DNA of 39,832 nucleotides from an uncultured Fibrobacter sp. (lineage in GTDB: Bacteria > Fibrobacterota > Fibrobacteria > Fibrobacterales > Fibrobacteraceae): the NCBI GenBank assembly GCA_947165045.1, contig CAMUYW010000029.1, positions 1 to 39,832 on the forward strand, read 5' to 3'. Below, in pieces: positions 31,893 through 39,426 of this stretch. The notes under the pieces are model-generated. The model worked only from the letters and a program-made list of their open reading frames with translations. It had not been told where the DNA came from and ran no database searches. The position numbers and the translations under genes were made by a program. Within the stretch, counting starts at the first letter, position 1; every line of letters begins with the position of its first letter.

Positions 31893-34883
31893 ATGAATTT
31901 TTTTGATATTCAAAAAAAGATCATTTTGTTCTCGGCGCCTTTACTGGGCTCCCTTTTGGGCGCATGTTCAGATGATTCTCCGACACGGACCGAAATGAGT
32001 TCGCCTTTGGTTTGTCGCGTGCAGGAAAATTGTTCCGACGTGACTTTGCATGATGATTTTGCCTTGATCAAGGCTACGGGTAAGTTTGTTGAATTGGGAA
32101 CGAATTTAAAATCGGCTCCGCTAAAAGAACGCCCGCAGATGGATGTTAAGTTCTTGTACAATTATCAGCTGGGGCTGCACGAAGTCACCTGTGGTGAATT
32201 TAATGAGTTGATGGGGAAAGATCGTAGAAAAGAAAATCCTATTGATCTCGAATGTGCAAATAAATCATTACCCGCTGTAAACGTGACTTATTACGATGCC
32301 GTTCTTTTTGCAAATGCGAAAACAAAGGCTGCTTATTGGGCGATTAATGATGGAGGAAAACAATTAATCGATGATACGGCGTACACCTATTCTTCTGCTG
32401 AATTTGATAAGAATGGACATTGCATCCTTATGCAGGGCCTGAGATTTAACCCTAATGTCGATGCGTTCCGCCTGCCGACGGAAGCGGAATGGGTATATGC
32501 GGCCAGTCTTTCGTTCAATAACGAAAGAAGTTGGAATGCCGGAAATTCCGATTTTAAAGCTCATGAAGTTTGTCTGAAAAAAGATGTAAATGGATTCTGT
32601 GATTTGTTTGGTAACGTCACGGAATGGGTAAATGACTGGAATGGATATTTCCGTGATACAACGATTTCAAATTTTGTCGGAGCGACAGATGGCGGGAGCC
32701 TCGGTGAACGCGTGATTAAGGGCGGAAGCTTTAGGAGTGAACTTTCGTCGATTAATCTTTATTCTCGTGGCGATGTCTATGCCATAACGGGAACGAGTGC
32801 TTCCGATTATTTGGGTTTCCGTTTGGCGTATGGCAAAATCGAAAATCCTGTTTGGCTTGACGCTTCTGGTTCTGCAGTCGCTTCGAATCTTTCGATTGTC
32901 GCTAGCGCGAAGAGTGTGGCATCGTTTTTTGGAGTCAATCGTATTAAGTCTAAACTCGCTTTCCGTAATGATGTTTCTGGAAATCTTGCGTATGTCGATT
33001 TCGGAAGAGCGTTGCCTACGATTGTGGAAATAAGGGATACCATTAGCGTTTATCATCCGGACATTTCACCTGACGGAAAACGTGTTGCATTTTCTACGGG
33101 AATTGAGGGCTTTAATGGCGAGTCTGTTGTTTACGTTCGTAACTTGGATGCAGAGGGGAGTAACCTCGTGAAACTTGATGTAAAATCAGCTGCAATTCCG
33201 CGTTGGCGCGTGCTGAAAAATGGTGATACGGTGATTGTCTATGTGACAAGCGCCGTGAACAACAGAACCGAATCAAGTTTTAAATCGCAGTCTACATGGC
33301 AAGTGAAATTTGCAAATGGAAAATTTGGCACGCCAGAAAAACTTTTTGATGGTGCGTACCATGGAGGCATTAGCGATGATGAAACTCTGACGGTAACGGG
33401 ATCGCGAATGTTACGCGCTCGTATTGCACCGAATGGCAAAACTCTAGCGGATGGAAAAGATACATTTTGGTATAATGAAGAGCAGGCTTGTAATGCTTCG
33501 TTAAATCGACTGACTAAAAAGACTTTGTTCCTTGATTTTGGTGGCAAAACTGGAAAAGAATTTGTGGGTTCGGATTACTCGACCCATCAAAGATTGCTTG
33601 TCATGGATAGCGTAGGGAAACTGATTTCTACGGTTGGCTTGGCGGAGAGTTTCAGTTATGATTATTATGCGTTTGACCATAGTGAATGGGTGTTGAATGA
33701 CGACAAAATGGCTGTTGTCACGCTTAATGTTATTGGTGGCGCTCATAAGACCATTGCTTTGGTGAATATCGAGGATGGATCGATGACAGAACTTGTACAA
33801 GGTGAAGAACTTTGGCATCCGTGTTTTTGGGTCTCGAAGGGGAATTCTTCGGAAAAATCGAATTGGGATGCGGATAGCGTTGGTGTATATGTTTCCGCCG
33901 CGAACCAAGTGTTCTATCTGCTTTCTCATAAAATGCCGATGTTCTGGAAACTTAAAGATTCTGTAGAACTTGTAGCTCTTGGCAATTCCCATATGTGGGC
34001 TGCGTTTGATCCTTCTTCGATGAGCGTGTCCTCTATGAATATGGGCTTTTACCCATGCGACATGCATTGCCAACATTATATGTTTAAAAATTATGTTTTG
34101 AATCATGCCTCCAATGTTAAATACATTGTTGTTGGGCTTGATTTTGATTTGTGGTTCAATTATGAAGAACGGAGCGATATGGAATGGAGTATGGGAAACG
34201 CTCCTGGCTTTAGATACGACGAAAATCATGATTTTTATCTTGACGGTGTTGATGATGCCTTTGTTAATCTCGTTATGGAAAATGCCTCTGCTGATGCGGA
34301 ATACATTATCGCAAAACGCGGATGGCAAGAAATTACGGATAATCTTGGATGGTGTAATGACAAGGGTGTTGCCGTTGTGGATGAGGATTCTGTATGGAGC
34401 GATTGCCTGTTTAATAAAAACATGGGAAATTGCCTTGAAGAATCGGATTTGAAGACTTGTATTTTAACGTATCATTTGGATATCTGTGTCGCAGATTCTA
34501 GCTTGAATAAATGCCTTAAACATTCTAAAATTAGCCAGTGCTCTGCCGTTTTTTTAGGAGATGTAGACAAATTAAAAGATATTATCCGTCTTGCTAAAGA
34601 AAGAAATATTTTCGTTATTGGCGCGATTCTCCCGATCAGTCCGTATTATAAGCAGACGGGGGCGTATGGTCGTCACGGAATGCTTCGAAGTCATGCGGAA
34701 AAACTGATTGAAGAAATAAAAACATTGGCCGAAGGTAAGTCAAATTTTGTAGTTTTTGACCAAAATATGTTAGGTGATCATGATTATCCGAGCTCCATGT
34801 CTTATGATTATGATCATTTGAACCGAGTTGGTGCAAAACGTTTCACAACAAGATTAGATTCCTTGTTGAAAACAGTGAGGTAG
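31893..34883 (+). CDS. Tandem lipoprotein 4: FGE-like / beta-propeller / SGNH with Cys-repeat insert
   Basis: At 996 residues this is the longest paralogue (Cys25 in LLGACSDD). It has the same three domains: YRLPTEAEW appears as FRLPTEAEWVY, then GNVTEWVNDW and KGGSFRSELSSINLYSRGD; propeller with YHPDISPDGKRVAFS; SGNH with ALGNSHMWAAF (Ser699, GNSH instead of GSSR), YDENHDFYLDG and DYDHLNRVGAKRF (Asp972, Asp974, His975). It is unique in an insert of ~60 residues before the last SGNH strand pair, in which Cys838, 847, 856, 865, 874 and 883 are spaced exactly nine residues apart. AAAGGAGGGGAG precedes the ATG, the best ribosome-binding site of the array. It ends one base before the next start. 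Confidence 0.88.
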   Translation: MNFFDIQKKIILFSAPLLGSLLGACSDDSPTRTEMSSPLVCRVQENCSDVTLHDDFALIKATGKFVELGTNLKSAPLKERPQMDVKFLYNYQLGLHEVTCGEFNELMGKDRRKENPIDLECANKSLPAVNVTYYDAVLFANAKTKAAYWAINDGGKQLIDDTAYTYSSAEFDKNGHCILMQGLRFNPNVDAFRLPTEAEWVYAASLSFNNERSWNAGNSDFKAHEVCLKKDVNGFCDLFGNVTEWVNDWNGYFRDTTISNFVGATDGGSLGERVIKGGSFRSELSSINLYSRGDVYAITGTSASDYLGFRLAYGKIENPVWLDASGSAVASNLSIVASAKSVASFFGVNRIKSKLAFRNDVSGNLAYVDFGRALPTIVEIRDTISVYHPDISPDGKRVAFSTGIEGFNGESVVYVRNLDAEGSNLVKLDVKSAAIPRWRVLKNGDTVIVYVTSAVNNRTESSFKSQSTWQVKFANGKFGTPEKLFDGAYHGGISDDETLTVTGSRMLRARIAPNGKTLADGKDTFWYNEEQACNASLNRLTKKTLFLDFGGKTGKEFVGSDYSTHQRLLVMDSVGKLISTVGLAESFSYDYYAFDHSEWVLNDDKMAVVTLNVIGGAHKTIALVNIEDGSMTELVQGEELWHPCFWVSKGNSSEKSNWDADSVGVYVSAANQVFYLLSHKMPMFWKLKDSVELVALGNSHMWAAFDPSSMSVSSMNMGFYPCDMHCQHYMFKNYVLNHASNVKYIVVGLDFDLWFNYEERSDMEWSMGNAPGFRYDENHDFYLDGVDDAFVNLVMENASADAEYIIAKRGWQEITDNLGWCNDKGVAVVDEDSVWSDCLFNKNMGNCLEESDLKTCILTYHLDICVADSSLNKCLKHSKISQCSAVFLGDVDKLKDIIRLAKERNIFVIGAILPISPYYKQTGAYGRHGMLRSHAEKLIEEIKTLAEGKSNFVVFDQNMLGDHDYPSSMSYDYDHLNRVGAKRFTTRLDSLLKTVR
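34404..34541 (+). repeat. 27-bp-period cysteine codon repeat
   Basis: Cys codons start at 34404, 34431, 34458, 34485, 34512 and 34539, exactly 27 bp apart. The DNA between them is not repetitive, so the periodicity is kept at the protein level (C plus eight variable residues, often C-L). It is confined to the fourth paralogue. Confidence 0.9.
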
Positions 34884-34884
34884 T

Positions 34885-37680
34885 ATGAAAAAACTGTATT
34901 TGGTTTTTGTGATGTGTTTTTCGGCATTGCTGTTTATAGCATGCTCTGATTCCGATGGTGTTTCTCCGAATTCGAATACCTTGGTAGAGTCTCTTCCTGG
35001 AATGGAAATGGTTAAAGCGACAAATAGTTCTGTTCTTTTAGGGACGAACGATGTGTCTGCAAAAGCGGATGAACGTCCGCAAATGGAGGTTGTTTTTGAT
35101 TATGAATTTTTGTTTGGCAAGAATGAAGTGACATGCAGTGAATTTAATTCACTGATGAAATCGGCTTCAGGTCTTTCTCTTAAATGTGATCAAGATAGCT
35201 TGCCTGCAACGGATATCACTTATTATGACGCGGTTTTGTATGCAAATGCCCGTAGCAAAGCCGAAAACTTTGATACCGTTTATACTTATAATAACGCTTC
35301 GTTTGACAACGATAAGCATTGCACAAATTTAGATGGCTTTGCGTTCCATCCCGAAAAGAAAGGATACCGCTTGCCGACAGAAGCCGAGTGGATGCTTGTT
35401 GCCAAAAATAACTGGAATCCGTCTGAAGGCTGGACTGCAGAAAATTCGGATTATAAGTTGCATAAAGTCTGCAGCAAGGCTAAGTCCGATGCTAAAGTTT
35501 GCGACATGATTGGTAACGCTATGGAATGGGTGAACGACTGGTTCGGCGCTTTCCGCGATACGTCCTTGACAAATTATGTCGGTGCTCCTGATGGTGGATC
35601 TTTGGGACACCGTATTGTAAAAGGGGGGAGCTACCGCAGTTCGTCTGAATCTATCAATATGTACAATCGTGGAGACGTTTATACAGTAACATCTTCGACT
35701 CGTGCGGATTATGTGGGCTTCCGTCTTGCTTTTGGAATCATTCCCGAGGCAACTTGGATGGGCTCCGATGGCAAGGCTTTGACGAGCCGTATTGTGGCTC
35801 TTGCAAATTCTGCCAAGATGCGTTCTGCAACGGGTACGTATAAGGTAAAATTGGCGTTCCGCAATGACCTCACGGGAAATATTGCGTTTATCGATTATTC
35901 AAGCGGAATCCTTTCTGTAACAGAAATATCAGATAAGATTGATGCTTATCATCCAGAAATATCGCCGGATGGAAAGAAGGTGGCTTTCTGTACGGGAGAG
36001 GAAGGACGTGATAGTGATACTTTGTCAGTTTATGTTCGCGATTTGAATGCGGATGGATCTAATCTTGTAAAGTTGAACGTGAAAGGCGCTGCGATTCCGC
36101 GCTGGCGCGTTCTTGACAATGGCGATACAGTCATCGTTTATGTTTCGAATCCTGGAAGTAATAAGGATGATGCTACGTTTAAATCGACTTCGACGTGGCA
36201 GGTGAAATTTGCCAATGGAAAATTCGGCGAGCCGAAAAAACTTTTTGATGGCGCTTACCATGGCGGTATCAGCGAAGACAATAGACTAGCTGTGACTGGT
36301 GCACGTCTCTTGCGTGCCCGTATAGCAAAGTCTGGTTCGACTGTAACGGAATCTGCAACCGATACGGTGTGGTATAAAAATGGCGATGAGGCAGAACAGG
36401 CTTGCAATGCTTCTCTTGCAAAGGATGGCAGCAAGCGCACCTTGTTCCTTGATTTCGGAGCTAATGAAAAATCTGGGAAGAACAAGATGGGCCGTGACTT
36501 TGTTGGAAAAGATTATGGTGTGCATGAACGTTTGCTTATTGCGGATTCGACAGGAAAACTCGTTCAGTCTGTTGCTGCTCCGAGCGGCTATTCGTTCGAC
36601 CATAGTGAATGGGCTACTGGAATTGCAAATCTTGCTGTAGCAACACTTGCGAATGTAAATGGTGCTCATGAAAAAATTGTCCTTGTGAATTTGTCTGATA
36701 GCTCGGCCATTGATCTTGCCGAAGGTGATGAACTGTGGCACCCGAATTTGTGGGTGCAGAAAGCGTCTGCTTCTAGTGCAAATGGCAAATTGGATCCAGA
36801 TAGTGCTTGTGTTTATATGACCGAGAAAACAAACATTGCAACTCGCCTTATGAAAGTCAAGATGGATTATTTCTGGAAGTATCGAGATACTACGGAACTC
36901 GTCGTTATCGGTTCCTCGAGATCGTTTGCGGGTATGGATCCTGAATATATCAAGTCTATGTTTGCAATCAATATGGCTTATTCGGCTCAGGATATGGAAA
37001 GCACAACGTTCTTTGTGAAAAACTATATCTTGCCTTTGATGCCAAAATTAAAAGTCATTGCGTTGACTTTGGATTATGACCGTTGGTATGTCAAGGATGA
37101 AAATTTCTCTGTTTGGTTTGCCGATATTCCTGGTTATGAATACGATAAGAATCATGATTACTGGAAAGATGGCTTGATTGGAGATATGTATGAAGCGGCG
37201 CAAGCGGCTTTGAATCCTACGGAAGATGAATACGCCCAGTTTGGATACCATCGCGGCCTTTACAATGACCCGGCTCAAGGATGGGGAATCCCAAATCCTG
37301 AAGTTGCTAATGATTCCAATTGGTTTAATATTGACCGCTCGGGTTTTGATTTTAACTTGCAAAAGTTGACGGAAATTTTGGAATTAACTCGCAATCATGA
37401 TGTTTACGTTGTGGGTGTAGTTTATCCGCAATCGCCGAATTACTTGAAAACTAATGCTTGGGGACGCTATGGACCTACTCGTGGTGCGGCTAAAATTATG
37501 CAAGATGCTGTTCAGGAACTGACTGAAAAGTATCCGAATTTTGCCGTGCTTGATGCATACCATGATGGACATCATGATTTTGTCCCAGAAGCATTTGCCA
37601 ATGAAGATCATTTGGGACTCATTGGTGCTCAAATTATGGCGACAAGTCTTGATTCGCTGTTGAAAGTAAATTTGAAGTAA
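34885..37680 (+). CDS. Tandem lipoprotein 5: FGE-like / beta-propeller / SGNH
   Basis: A 931-residue paralogue (Cys20 in LLFIACSDSDG). The FGE-like domain has KNEVTCSEFNSL, YRLPTEAEWMLVAK, GNAMEWVNDW and KGGSYRSSSESINMYNRGD, without catalytic cysteines. The propeller has YHPEISPDGKKVAFC and GDELWHPNLWV; its strand region around GDEAEQACN and the GANEKSGKNK segment are slightly longer than in the others. The SGNH part has VIGSSRSFAGMD (Ser678), INMAYSAQDM, YDKNHDYWKDG, WGRYGPTRG and NEDHLGLIGA (His909; Asn at -3). It starts one base after paralogue 4 ends (TAG T ATG), with GAGG as ribosome-binding site, and is followed 7 bp later by the GT-C-like membrane gene. Confidence 0.88.
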   Translation: MKKLYLVFVMCFSALLFIACSDSDGVSPNSNTLVESLPGMEMVKATNSSVLLGTNDVSAKADERPQMEVVFDYEFLFGKNEVTCSEFNSLMKSASGLSLKCDQDSLPATDITYYDAVLYANARSKAENFDTVYTYNNASFDNDKHCTNLDGFAFHPEKKGYRLPTEAEWMLVAKNNWNPSEGWTAENSDYKLHKVCSKAKSDAKVCDMIGNAMEWVNDWFGAFRDTSLTNYVGAPDGGSLGHRIVKGGSYRSSSESINMYNRGDVYTVTSSTRADYVGFRLAFGIIPEATWMGSDGKALTSRIVALANSAKMRSATGTYKVKLAFRNDLTGNIAFIDYSSGILSVTEISDKIDAYHPEISPDGKKVAFCTGEEGRDSDTLSVYVRDLNADGSNLVKLNVKGAAIPRWRVLDNGDTVIVYVSNPGSNKDDATFKSTSTWQVKFANGKFGEPKKLFDGAYHGGISEDNRLAVTGARLLRARIAKSGSTVTESATDTVWYKNGDEAEQACNASLAKDGSKRTLFLDFGANEKSGKNKMGRDFVGKDYGVHERLLIADSTGKLVQSVAAPSGYSFDHSEWATGIANLAVATLANVNGAHEKIVLVNLSDSSAIDLAEGDELWHPNLWVQKASASSANGKLDPDSACVYMTEKTNIATRLMKVKMDYFWKYRDTTELVVIGSSRSFAGMDPEYIKSMFAINMAYSAQDMESTTFFVKNYILPLMPKLKVIALTLDYDRWYVKDENFSVWFADIPGYEYDKNHDYWKDGLIGDMYEAAQAALNPTEDEYAQFGYHRGLYNDPAQGWGIPNPEVANDSNWFNIDRSGFDFNLQKLTEILELTRNHDVYVVGVVYPQSPNYLKTNAWGRYGPTRGAAKIMQDAVQELTEKYPNFAVLDAYHDGHHDFVPEAFANEDHLGLIGAQIMATSLDSLLKVNLK

Positions 37681-37687
37681 TTGCTTG

Positions 37688-39340
37688 ATGTCGGTGTCGA
37701 AGTGGTATGTTATTGCGATTAGTGCGGTTGTTGCACTTTTTGCAGTATTTCCGCTGACGGATACCGATATTTGGTGGCATTTGGCTTGTGCACGTGAATG
37801 GGTGACTACGTGGACTCCAGTTCGCGAACCTGTTGTGAACGTGCACGAGTATTTTCAGCAGACCGTTGCTTTTGTGTATAACCTCGGCGGAGCCCCTTTG
37901 CTCGTGGCGTTTAAGGCTTTTTTGTGGGGCTACGTTTTCACGTTGTTCCTGTGGCCGTCGGTGCGAAGAATGCCGCGAAATGCGCCGAATGCGCCTGGTT
38001 GTCATCTCGGCCTTGAGCCGGAATCTCCTTTGCTATTAGCGATTCTTGTAGTTCTTCTCTTCATTTTTCGTTACCAATTCGAAATCCGTCCCGTCCTCTT
38101 TTCGCTCTTGTTCCTCGGCATTTATTGGAATGTGCTACCTTGGCTGTTTATTGGGGCGGGGCAGGAACGTGACTCTCAGCCATCGTGTCGTTCTGGAACG
38201 GAACGTAAGTGTTGTGATAGAATCCGTAAAGCAAAGCGGATTGCGCTGGCCATGTTGATTCTTGTTTTGCAATTTCTTTGGTGCAAATTTCAAGGCCTAT
38301 ACATTCTCGGATCAATTTTCGCATTAGTCTTTTTTGCGCAAGAATGGTGGACTTGTCGCTGTGATGGGGCTGTTGTAGCTCGCAAAACGATTGCGTTCCA
38401 AACTTGTTTTGCCGTACTACTATTTGCAATGCCGTTCTTCCATCGCGAAGGCCTGAATCTTTTCTTGTATCCGTTTGGCTTGCTCGACCGATTGCTCGGG
38501 CTTTCTCCATCTGCTGCCATTTTTGCAAGTGAAATTGCCGAAAATCGTTCGCCTATTACGCTTTTGATGGCGGGGGAGAACGTTTTGCAATCGGCGCTGA
38601 TGATTGTACTGTGTGTCGTTGGAATTTTTGCTGCTGTTCTTCGGTTACGTTTGGTTTTCTCGACTAGTCGTCCTTGGAACAGTCATTTTCGAAGCGAAGC
38701 TGAGGGAATCCATAATTTCCCTGTCGAAGGATCTAGAACTTTATGGCTTCTCGTAACAGTGCTTCTCGCTTTTGTCGCCGAACGCAACTTTGTGCTCTTT
38801 TTGCCGGTGTTTTTCGCTGTTCTTCTTCCCTGGATTCTTCAGACCAACGGTCTTCAGAATGACGAAATGCATTCCATGTGCGCTTCGCTCAGGATGACAT
38901 CGCATGCATCACTTGTCTTACTTGCTTTCCTCTTTGGACTTTGGCTTCGCAGCGTTTCCAATTACGATTCGATGGTCGCGTGCCAGCGCGTGCCTGTGGC
39001 TGCGACGCAGTGGATGCTTGAAAATCCGCATCCGGGAAGGCTGTTCAATGATGATCGTGCTGGAGGCTATTTGGCTTTTATGAACCCTTCGGATTCAACG
39101 TATATCGATGGGCGTTTTATCCTCAAAACCGCGGAATTTTTCGAGCGCTATCTTAGCTATTCGACGGATCCGCAAACATTCCTTCACGATGCCGATGTGC
39201 AGAATATTGACCGTGTTGTGCTCCCGCTCCGCTATTATGCCCGCTGGGATAAATTGCTTTCAACCCTTGATTCTGCCGAAAATTGGCACCTTGCGTACCG
39301 CGATTCACTTTTTGTAGTGATGGACCGCACAGGGCGCTAA
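37688..39340 (+). CDS. Polytopic GT-C-like membrane protein with in-frame repeat inserts
   Basis: A 550-residue protein with about 10-11 transmembrane helices. The first loop has DTDIWWHLACAREW (Asp25, Asp27, His31); an acidic D-x-D/E near helix 1 is characteristic of GT-C glycosyltransferases, and the WWHL form recurs in unassigned bacterial members. The soluble C-terminus has FNDDRAGGYLAFMNP and YIDGR, also common there. It may transfer a lipid-linked sugar, but no enzyme class is proven. Cytoplasmic-looking loops at residues ~105-114, 167-179, 331-344 and 381-404 are encoded by palindromic repeat tracts, so they are probably not functional parts. ATG 37688 is preferred to TTG 37685. It is the last gene of the tandem-lipoprotein run. 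Confidence 0.75.
   Translation: MSVSKWYVIAISAVVALFAVFPLTDTDIWWHLACAREWVTTWTPVREPVVNVHEYFQQTVAFVYNLGGAPLLVAFKAFLWGYVFTLFLWPSVRRMPRNAPNAPGCHLGLEPESPLLLAILVVLLFIFRYQFEIRPVLFSLLFLGIYWNVLPWLFIGAGQERDSQPSCRSGTERKCCDRIRKAKRIALAMLILVLQFLWCKFQGLYILGSIFALVFFAQEWWTCRCDGAVVARKTIAFQTCFAVLLFAMPFFHREGLNLFLYPFGLLDRLLGLSPSAAIFASEIAENRSPITLLMAGENVLQSALMIVLCVVGIFAAVLRLRLVFSTSRPWNSHFRSEAEGIHNFPVEGSRTLWLLVTVLLAFVAERNFVLFLPVFFAVLLPWILQTNGLQNDEMHSMCASLRMTSHASLVLLAFLFGLWLRSVSNYDSMVACQRVPVAATQWMLENPHPGRLFNDDRAGGYLAFMNPSDSTYIDGRFILKTAEFFERYLSYSTDPQTFLHDADVQNIDRVVLPLRYYARWDKLLSTLDSAENWHLAYRDSLFVVMDRTGR
38001..38028. repeat. In-frame palindromic repeat 1 in GT-C-like gene
   Basis: GTCATCTCGGCCTTGAGCCG...AATCTCC is a palindromic repeat of the GTCATnnC...GGAATCTCC type. 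It encodes CHLGLEPESP. Confidence 0.7.
38187..38225. repeat. In-frame palindromic repeat 2 (degenerate) in GT-C-like gene
   Basis: The tract begins GTCGTTCTGGAACGGAACG and ends GATAGAATCC, resembling the GTCATTCTG...AGAATCC class. It encodes the hydrophilic loop around SGTERKCCDRIR. Confidence 0.5.
38682..38720. repeat. In-frame palindromic repeat 3 in GT-C-like gene
   Basis: GTCATTTTCGAAGCGAAGC followed by GGGAATCCATAA matches the left arm of the bipartite elements (GTCAT...ATCCATA). It encodes the loop HFRSEAEGIHNFP. Confidence 0.65.
38830..38898. repeat. In-frame palindromic repeat pair 4 in GT-C-like gene
   Basis: Two units are adjacent: CTGGATTCTTCAGAC...AGAATGAC (38830-38863) and GCATTCCATG...CGCTCAGGATGAC (38869-38898). 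They encode the loop from LQTNGLQNDE to CASLRMT; the last four residues recur in the leader frame of the 2210 repeat. Confidence 0.75.
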
Positions 39341-39365
39341 AACGTATGACATAAATAATTTATTT

Positions 39366-39395
39366 TTGGTCGCTAATAATTTATTTTCTTATAGA
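39366..39395 (+). promoter_or_regulatory. Candidate promoter of GH8 gene
   Basis: TTGGTC (39366-39371) and TATAGA (39390-39395) are 18 bp apart. Transcription from about 39402 gives a 25-nt leader with TAGGAG before ATG 39427. Confidence 0.45.
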
Positions 39396-39426
39396 ATTAA
39401 CGGCCCTTTGGGCATAGGAGTTGTGT

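Noticed and set aside
23509..37680. Calling the tandem proteins formylglycine-generating enzymes or sulfatase maturases
   Set aside because: The catalytic cysteine pair is missing in all five and no sulfatase gene is nearby.
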